DNA from: Flavobacteriales bacterium
GTDB taxonomy: Bacteria; Bacteroidota; Bacteroidia; Flavobacteriales; Flavobacteriaceae
Direction: 5' to 3'
DNA: 9,688 nt
NCBI GenBank assembly: GCA_015494775.1
Contig: WGAP01000073.1
Span: 1-9,688, forward strand
A model generated the notes under the pieces. It saw only the letters and a list, made by a program, of their open reading frames with translations. It searched no databases and was not told where the DNA came from. Each line of letters begins with the position of its first letter. Positions within the stretch are counted from its first letter, which is position 1. The translations under genes were made by a program, and so were the position numbers. This document shows positions 5,550 to 9,688 of this stretch, piece by piece.

Positions 5550-6569
5550 TTATACCCCTTTTGTAGTAGGAGTATCCATTTTTATTTCATAAATCTCTTT
5601 TAATTTATAGTTCTTATCCCAGCGGGTAAAGATTTTTAAATAGTATGATTTCCACTTTTTCGATTTTCTAAAATATATTTTATGGATAAGATGGTATGTT
5701 GCAATGAAATCATCACCTGATTTATCTAATTTATAAGTATCCCACAGAATTTTTGTCGTAGTATAAGGGAATCTATGTTTATAGCTTTCAATTTCTTTTA
5801 AAACCTGATTAAATGAAATTTCATTTTTTTTATAATACCGTTTAATTGGATTAGAAAATATATTTCTTAATCCGGAAAAATTATCATTACGGATAAATTT
5901 ATAGTAATTGCTAATATTATTTTTTATTTTCTCTCTACTTGCATGTGTTAATATAACTTTGTTTTCAGTGTTATAAGCATTTGAAGTACTACTCTTTGAA
6001 AAAACTCTCCCTAACATAAAAATAATTAATATGCCTAAAATCGTATATGCGAATCTTAAAATTCTTTCAAAAGATTTCTGTTTTATTTTTTTAGAAAATG
6101 AAGAGAAAAATTTTGAAAAGTAATTACACGAAAAGGGTTTTTGGTGAATAACATGGTTTTTTACAGTTTGTTCGGTTAATTCAAGATACCCGATTTTTTC
6201 TAGTTCATTCAAAGAAATTAATGCAACAGCATTTGGTTTACTGGGCTTACCTCCAATGCCCAAAATAATTAGGATTAAAGTCTTTTCTTTACTTTGAATA
6301 TCTAAAAATCTATTATATTGCGTTAAATCTATTAAACGAATTTTTTTATAAATGTATTTTGATCTATATTTTGCCTCAACATAAAATTCCTTACCTGTTT
6401 TTATACATTTAAATTTAAAATCGGGTTTGGTTGTATCGGTTGCAAATTTAATTTGATTTTGTTCATAAGAATTTGTGCGGTGGATAAGTTTAAATTCCTC
6501 TTCTGGAAATAAATTTTTTAGAACATAATTTTCAAATTCTTGGCCTCGTTTAAAACTTTCCGTGCGCAT
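5550..6569 (-). CDS. Putative PD-(D/E)XK nuclease-fold / membrane / NTF2-like fusion protein, AT-rich
   Basis: I do not recognise this 339-residue protein as a named family. Residues 1-130 look like a restriction-endonuclease fold: GQEFENYV at 9-16 (Glu13), PDF at 49-51 (Asp50), then EFYVEAKYR at 61-69 with Glu65-x-Lys67, and Gln84 in a following helix, the order D...ExK...Q seen in Mrr-like PD-(D/E)XK proteins. A basic, Ser/Phe-rich linker (about 147-168) leads to one hydrophobic helix at about 173-190. Residues 210-332 (NNISNYYKFIRND, a YKHRFPYTT segment, alternating strands ending KLKEIYEIK) resemble NTF2-like extracytoplasmic domains, a weak call. The basic segment before the helix suggests the nuclease part is cytoplasmic. 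Base composition is far more AT-rich than any neighbour (11 G/C in the 60 bases from 5881) and Lys/Asn/Ile are overused, suggesting acquisition. It stands alone on the minus strand. A defence role is speculation; a degenerate, non-catalytic fold is also possible. Confidence 0.72.
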   Translation of the reverse strand: MRTESFKRGQEFENYVLKNLFPEEEFKLIHRTNSYEQNQIKFATDTTKPDFKFKCIKTGKEFYVEAKYRSKYIYKKIRLIDLTQYNRFLDIQSKEKTLILIILGIGGKPSKPNAVALISLNELEKIGYLELTEQTVKNHVIHQKPFSCNYFSKFFSSFSKKIKQKSFERILRFAYTILGILIIFMLGRVFSKSSTSNAYNTENKVILTHASREKIKNNISNYYKFIRNDNFSGLRNIFSNPIKRYYKKNEISFNQVLKEIESYKHRFPYTTTKILWDTYKLDKSGDDFIATYHLIHKIYFRKSKKWKSYYLKIFTRWDKNYKLKEIYEIKMDTPTTKGV

Positions 6570-6777
6570 ATATCATTTAAGTTTTACAATGAAAACGTTA
6601 TTGCAATTTAGTAATAAATCTTATAAAAAAGAAATATTGCGATGTTAAATTAATGTGTTTCTGTGATATACCGAAAATTCAGGTTAAATTTTTTAAGTAA
6701 AAAAAACTAATGGTAAAAGTTTAAAATGTCTGGAAATATCGAAGTGACCACAGCCGCAAAGCACCAAGAGGCACTGA
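6570..6777. other. AT-rich intergenic leader between the nuclease-like gene and the hairpin array
   Basis: The bases up to about 6735 share the AT-rich character of the preceding gene and probably hold its promoter; I find only an imperfect box on the minus strand (TAAATTG near 6610-6616). From about 6746 composition switches to GC-rich. The stretch CGCAAAG-CACCAAG-AGGCACTGAG near 6756-6777 looks like a short degenerate repeat leading into the array. No reading frame is credible here. Confidence 0.5.
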
Positions 6778-6781
6778 GGTC

Positions 6782-7005
6782 TGCGAGGAGACCGTCAGGG
6801 CTCCGAGCACGCGAAGGGAAACAAGGCGCGGCCTTGGCTTCGGCCCTTGGAAGCCGCAGGTTCCCGTAGCCCGCAGCAGACCGAAGGGCTGATGCGGTAG
6901 CGAAGGCAGACCGGAACGGGCTGCCAGAGCCGCCGAGGAAACCGGAGGGTTCCGAGGCCCGCGTAACAAGACAAGCGCCGCCGCTTGCAAGGCGCGCCGG
7001 CTTGT
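6782..7005 (+). ncRNA. Candidate structured RNA: array of back-to-back hairpins with a shared architecture
   Basis: Five helices follow one another with gaps of 0-2 bases. H1 6782-6809: TGC-GA-GGAG-A-CC, loop GTCA, GG-G-CTCC-GA-GCA. H2 6811-6870: GGGAA-A-C (6816-6822) with G-G-TTCCC (6859-6865), enclosing CAAGGC/GCCTTG and GCTTC/GAAGC hairpins. H3 6871-6897: 12 positions with two purine mismatches, loop GAA. H4 6900-6930: GGCAG-A-CCG, loop GAA, CGG-G-CTGCC, flanked by G-A and A-G oppositions. H5 6932-6958: GCC-GA-GGAA-A-CC, loop GGA, GG-G-TTCC-GA-GGC. A sixth (6966-7005) closes ACAAG with CTTGT around CAAGCG/CGCTTG. Every unit keeps an A-G mismatch next to CC/GG (C/G in H2) while other pairs vary together (GGAG/CTCC against GGAA/TTCC). 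Tandem G-A pairs are stable in RNA on the plus strand but become T-C oppositions on the minus strand. No coding frame is convincing; no clear own promoter or terminator is seen. Confidence 0.5.
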
Positions 7006-7037
7006 GGAGCGCCAAAAAATATGAATTTTCACCGGAA

Positions 7038-7069
7038 TTTGCCGTTTTGGACGCCTTATCCTATCTTTA
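7038..7069 (+). promoter_or_regulatory. Promoter of the DUF4359 gene (-33 and -7)
   Basis: TTTG at 7038-7041 and TATCTTTA at 7062-7069 are separated by 20 bases, close to the Bacteroidota arrangement TTTG-N19-TAnnTTTG, with only the last base of the -7 box differing. The ATG at 7089 lies 19 bases downstream, giving a leader of about 12-15 bases. The box lies within the upstream frame extension starting at 7002, which supports the later start. Confidence 0.6.
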
Positions 7070-7088
7070 TACGCAAATGCAATTACCT

Positions 7089-7403
7089 ATGAAAAAGACC
7101 GTCATTATTCTTTTGGTCGTTGCTCTGGGCCTGGCGCTGACCAATCCCGACAAGGAAGATTTTAAGGAATATGTTGCGAAAAACCTGCAAAAAGAACTGG
7201 TCAAAAAGGGCGATAAAGATGCGGTGAGCCGTATTTTCAAACCCTTGGCCGACGGATTGGCCCAATTGGGCGGAAGTTTGAGTTCGGCCTTTGCGCATCG
7301 CGAAAATTACTACCTGTTTTCGGTTTTTACACTCGGGCCCGACGGTGAACAAGATGTGCCGCGGTATTTGGGCATAGGCAAAATGTTTTTCCGGCTGAAC
7401 TGA
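7089..7403 (+). CDS. DUF4359 domain-containing small exported or membrane protein
   Basis: The product has 104 residues. A signal-like N-terminus (MKK then a hydrophobic run to about residue 17) leads into ALTNP at 16-20, followed by DKEDFKEYVAKNL, the typical DUF4359 opening. The C-terminal part RENYYLFSVFTL (71-82) and YLGIGKMF (93-100) also fits the family. Function of DUF4359 is unknown; it appears to be a short secreted or membrane-attached protein. I chose the ATG at 7089 because the signal sequence begins there and the promoter lies immediately upstream; a start at 7002 would run back to the edge of the GC-rich array and bury the hydrophobic segment internally. It stands as a single gene, with 184 bases before gltA and a hairpin after it. 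Confidence 0.85.
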   Translation: MKKTVIILLVVALGLALTNPDKEDFKEYVAKNLQKELVKKGDKDAVSRIFKPLADGLAQLGGSLSSAFAHRENYYLFSVFTLGPDGEQDVPRYLGIGKMFFRLN

Positions 7404-7429
7404 AAGGGGCTTCGGTAGGAAAAGTTACG

Positions 7430-7450
7430 GGCAAAACGGCGGGTTTTGCC
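7430..7450 (+). terminator. Hairpin after the DUF4359 gene, possible weak terminator
   Basis: GGCAAAAC (7430-7437) pairs perfectly with GTTTTGCC (7443-7450) around a five-base loop, 27 bases after the stop at 7403. A run of A rather than T follows, so intrinsic termination would be poor. It may protect the transcript end or act with Rho. Confidence 0.35.
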
Positions 7451-7551
7451 GGAAAAAAGCCGGATTTATTCTTATTGTCAAAAAGATTTAATTATCTGAA
7501 AACGAACCGTTTAAAAATGACGGTTGATATTTTTTTTCCTTATGGCGGTTG

Positions 7552-7559
7552 TATTTTAG
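7552..7559 (+). promoter_or_regulatory. Possible -7 box for gltA
   Basis: TATTTTAG differs from TAnnTTTG at one position and lies 28 bases before the gltA ATG. The nearest upstream TTG (7524-7526) is 25 bases away, longer than usual, so this is a weak candidate. It is the best box I find between 7404 and 7587. Confidence 0.35.
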
Positions 7560-7587
7560 TGGATGAAAATCCAAAAAACAAAACGTC

Positions 7588-8898
7588 ATGAACAAGCTCA
7601 AAGAAGTATTGTATAGCAAAATCGAAGCCCACCGCCCGCGCACGCGACGCCTGGCCAAAGAATACGGCGATGTGGTGGTGGATCAGGTGCATGCCCGTCA
7701 GATTGTAGGTGGAATGCGCGGCATCAAATGCCTGATTAGCGACATTTCCTACTTGGACCCCTACGAAGGTATCCGCTATCGCGGCTATACCTTGCCCGAA
7801 GTGTTTGAAAAACTCCCCAAGCCCGACGGTGCCGAAATGCCCTATGTGGAAGGGTTGTATTATTTGCTCCTGACCGGCGACATTCCCACGCGCGAGCAAG
7901 TGGAGGATTTGATTATCGATATGAACAACCGCCGGATTATTCCCAAATACGTTTGGGATGTGATTGATTCGTTCCCGAGCGAAAGCCATCCCATGGCCAT
8001 CCTTTCGGCGGCGGTGATGAGCTTGGAACGTGAGTCGCTGTTCAACATCAAGTATCGCCAAGGGATGAAAAAAACCGATTATTGGGATCCCACCTATGAG
8101 GACGCGACCAATTTGCTGGCCAAAATTCCGCTTATTGGGGCCTATATTTACCGCAAACTGTATCATCCCGAAGGCGCTCACCGCTATCCCGACCCTACCT
8201 TGGATTTGGGGGCCAATTTTGCCTACATGATGGGCAAAGACAAGCCCTATGACGATGTTTCGCGTATGTATTTCATCATCCACGCCGACCACGAAGCCGG
8301 TAATGTGAGCGCACATACGGGTCATTTGATTGCAAGTTCGCTTTCGGATGTGTATTATGCCGTTTCGGGTATGATCAACGGTTTGGCCGGCCCGTTGCAC
8401 GGCTTGGCCAACCAGGAAGTGCTGCGTTGGCTCCACGGACTGATGGAGAAATTCGGCGACAAGGTGCCCGGCGAAGAAGAACTACGCGCCTATGTGTGGG
8501 ACACGCTCAACAGCGGCCAGGTCATTCCGGGTTACGGCCATGCCGTATTGCGTCGCACCGACCCGCGCTATATGGTGCAGCGTGAGTTTTGCCTGAAACA
8601 CCTGCCCGACGATCCGCTGTTCAAATACGTGGATGCGCTCTACAAAGTGGTGCCCGATGTGCTCAAAGAACACGGCAAGGCCAAAAACCCTTGGCCCAAT
8701 GTGGATGCCCAGTCGGGTGTGGTGCAATGGCACTACGGCGTGCGCGAATACGATTTCTACACCGTGCTGTTTGCCATCGGCCGTTCTATCGGCGTGCTTT
8801 CGAACATCATTTGGGACCGCGCATTGGGCTATCCCATCGAACGACCCAAATCCATCACCACCGATATGTTGGAAGAAATGGTGGGTATCAAAAAATAA
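7588..8898 (+). CDS. gltA: Citrate synthase, mitochondrial (eukaryotic-like) type
   Basis: First step of the TCA cycle: acetyl-CoA plus oxaloacetate to citrate and CoA, in the cytoplasm. The 436 residues align by eye with mature mitochondrial citrate synthase rather than the hexameric GltA common in Proteobacteria: IVGGMRGIKCLISDISYLDPYEGIRYRG near 39-66, and NGLAGPLHGLANQEVL at 264-279. Catalytic residues are His271 (GPLHG), His318 (GYGHAVLRRTDPR) and Asp373 (NVDAQSGVV), with the same spacing as pig His274, His320 and Asp375. No organelle presequence is present. Similar eukaryotic-like enzymes are known in Geobacter and in some Bacteroidota. The ATG at 7588 follows an A-rich leader without Shine-Dalgarno sequence. 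It appears monocistronic, ending in a terminator shared with the convergent DUF4139 gene. Symbol gltA is used for function; the protein belongs to a different subgroup from E. coli GltA. Confidence 0.96.
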   Translation: MNKLKEVLYSKIEAHRPRTRRLAKEYGDVVVDQVHARQIVGGMRGIKCLISDISYLDPYEGIRYRGYTLPEVFEKLPKPDGAEMPYVEGLYYLLLTGDIPTREQVEDLIIDMNNRRIIPKYVWDVIDSFPSESHPMAILSAAVMSLERESLFNIKYRQGMKKTDYWDPTYEDATNLLAKIPLIGAYIYRKLYHPEGAHRYPDPTLDLGANFAYMMGKDKPYDDVSRMYFIIHADHEAGNVSAHTGHLIASSLSDVYYAVSGMINGLAGPLHGLANQEVLRWLHGLMEKFGDKVPGEEELRAYVWDTLNSGQVIPGYGHAVLRRTDPRYMVQREFCLKHLPDDPLFKYVDALYKVVPDVLKEHGKAKNPWPNVDAQSGVVQWHYGVREYDFYTVLFAIGRSIGVLSNIIWDRALGYPIERPKSITTDMLEEMVGIKK

Positions 8899-8917
8899 AT
8901 CATTCCGGATGCGGAGT

Positions 8918-8956
8918 AAAAAAAACCCGGCGCCCGAAGGGTGCCGGGGGTTTTTT
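8918..8956. terminator. Bidirectional rho-independent terminator between gltA and the DUF4139 gene
   Basis: CCCGGCGCCC (8926-8935) pairs with GGGTGCCGGG (8939-8948), ten pairs with one G-T wobble, loop GAA. On the plus strand the stem is followed by GG and TTTTTT (8951-8956), ending gltA. On the minus strand it is followed directly by eight T (complement of 8918-8925), ending the convergent gene whose stop is at 8972. Confidence 0.92.
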
Positions 8957-8971
8957 ATTTCCAAAAAATGA

Positions 8972-9688
8972 TCATAGTCCCGGCAAATGCATATCCTTGG
9001 GATATTGCACCTTGAAGCGGAAATACATACGGGCGCTTTGACCTGCCCGGACGGTTTTGTCCCAGGTAATGATGCCTTTGCGGTCCACCGAACCGTCGGT
9101 TTCCTTGTCTTTGACTTTGATATGTTCGTCTTGCGAAACGGGGAAGCGGTCTTTGACGATGATATGAACCGGAACGTTTTTGTGGTTGGTCACGGTGATG
9201 ATATAACCCTTGCTTCGGGTTACCTTGTTGCCCAGGAGGTTGTAGTCGTCGAAGCGTTTGTCGGCGGTGCGATCAACGCTGATTTCGGGGTCGATGCCCA
9301 GGGGCAGGTCGGTATGGGCGTCTTTGCCGCCGGGGTTGATATACATTTCACCGGTATATACGCCTTCGAAATAAATCCGTGCCTTGCCCGGAATCAAACG
9401 ATGGCTGCTCAAATCACCGGTGCGGGCGCGCAAATAAACGTTGCGGTCGTAGCCCGGAGCGGTAAAGTAGGTATATTCGGCCGGCGTGTCGAAACTGTCC
9501 AAACGGATTAATACGGGCCGGCCGTCGGAAGCCACGGAGTAGCGCATCGAAGGTTGGTATTCCACCTGCAAGGTGCTGTTCACTTGATTTACATCGGCAT
9601 AGTCCATGGCCGGTTCGGCTTCGGTGGTCATGACAACATATTCCGCTTTTTTGGCCTTAGCATCCTTTGAGCGATACACCGGCGGTTG
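8972..9688 (-). CDS. DUF4139 (mucoidy inhibitor MuiA family) protein, C-terminal part, 5' end outside window
   Basis: The frame is open from the right edge to a TGA at 8972: 238 residues visible. The GTG at 9677-9679 is just an internal Val codon; the real start lies beyond the window. Family features: YTYFTAPGYDRNVYLRAR at 73-90, LIPGKARIYFEGVYTGE at 98-114, LPLGIDPEISVDR at 128-140, a NHKNVPVHIIVKDRFPVSQDEHIKV segment at 168-192, and at the end GIITWDKTVRAG followed by FKVQYPKD. These match the C-terminal beta-rich DUF4139 domain. Full-length members usually carry a signal peptide, an N-terminal DUF4140 domain and a coiled coil, none of which can be seen here. Probably an envelope protein; biochemical role unknown. 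It converges on gltA and shares its terminator. Confidence 0.92.
   Translation of the reverse strand, partial: QPPVYRSKDAKAKKAEYVVMTTEAEPAMDYADVNQVNSTLQVEYQPSMRYSVASDGRPVLIRLDSFDTPAEYTYFTAPGYDRNVYLRARTGDLSSHRLIPGKARIYFEGVYTGEMYINPGGKDAHTDLPLGIDPEISVDRTADKRFDDYNLLGNKVTRSKGYIITVTNHKNVPVHIIVKDRFPVSQDEHIKVKDKETDGSVDRKGIITWDKTVRAGQSARMYFRFKVQYPKDMHLPGL

Noticed and set aside
5478..6740. Insertion sequence or transposon carrying the AT-rich gene
   Set aside because: Composition suggests transfer, but I found no terminal inverted repeats, flanking target duplications, transposase or integrase at the edges.
6782..7005. CRISPR array or integron attC cluster
   Set aside because: Units are not direct repeats of constant sequence with unique spacers, and there are no attC core sites or integrase nearby; what is conserved is pairing, not primary sequence.
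6707..7032. Minus-strand frames of 102 and 103 codons over the hairpin array
   Set aside because: Two overlapping frames are open only because of the GC-rich composition; the sequence is explained better by paired hairpins, and the translations have no recognisable features.
7540..8436. 298-codon minus-strand frame opposite gltA
   Set aside because: Shadow of the citrate synthase frame, His/Phe-rich with no domain.

Overview
The window looks like a chromosomal segment of a Bacteroidota bacterium. The signs are: an N-terminus typical of large type IX-secreted surface proteins, DUF4139 and DUF4359 proteins, KdsA (so a Gram-negative cell with Kdo-containing LPS), promoter boxes of the Bacteroidota form TAnnTTTG just upstream of several genes, and no clear Shine-Dalgarno sequences. 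I cannot place it in an order or genus.

Layout, left to right. (1) 1-534, minus: N-terminal 178 codons of a secreted surface protein, running off the left edge. (2) 535-703: divergent regulatory region with a -7 box for the surface protein, a perfect dyad, and a sigma-54-like site before dnaK. (3) 704-2632, plus: dnaK, closed by a strong terminator. (4) 2690-3290: about 600 bases without a gene, very GC-rich up to about 3070 and packed with nested perfect inverted repeats, then a heptamer repeat and the kdsA promoter. (5) 3290-5048, plus: kdsA overlapping a membrane-anchored alpha/beta hydrolase. (6) 4987-5454, minus: a NUDIX hydrolase whose end overlaps the hydrolase gene by 62 bases. (7) 5550-6569, minus: a very AT-rich gene of foreign appearance, encoding a nuclease-fold domain, one membrane helix and a possible NTF2-like domain. 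(8) 6570-7088: AT-rich leader, then a GC-rich array of back-to-back hairpins that share one architecture with covarying stems, probably a structured RNA, then a promoter. (9) 7089-7403, plus: small DUF4359 protein. (10) 7588-8898, plus: citrate synthase of the mitochondrial (eukaryotic-like) type. (11) 8918-8956: bidirectional terminator. (12) 8972-9688, minus: C-terminal part of a DUF4139 protein, running off the right edge.

The protein-coding genes are mostly housekeeping (chaperone, Kdo synthesis, TCA cycle) and do not form one pathway; only kdsA and the hydrolase look co-transcribed. The unusual content lies between them: the hairpin array at 6782-7005, the nested GC-rich structures at 2713-3067, and the AT-rich nuclease-membrane protein at 5550-6569. 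Base composition swings sharply: the 60 bases from 3001 hold 52 G/C, the 60 from 5881 hold 11, and the 60 from 8401 (gltA) hold 36.
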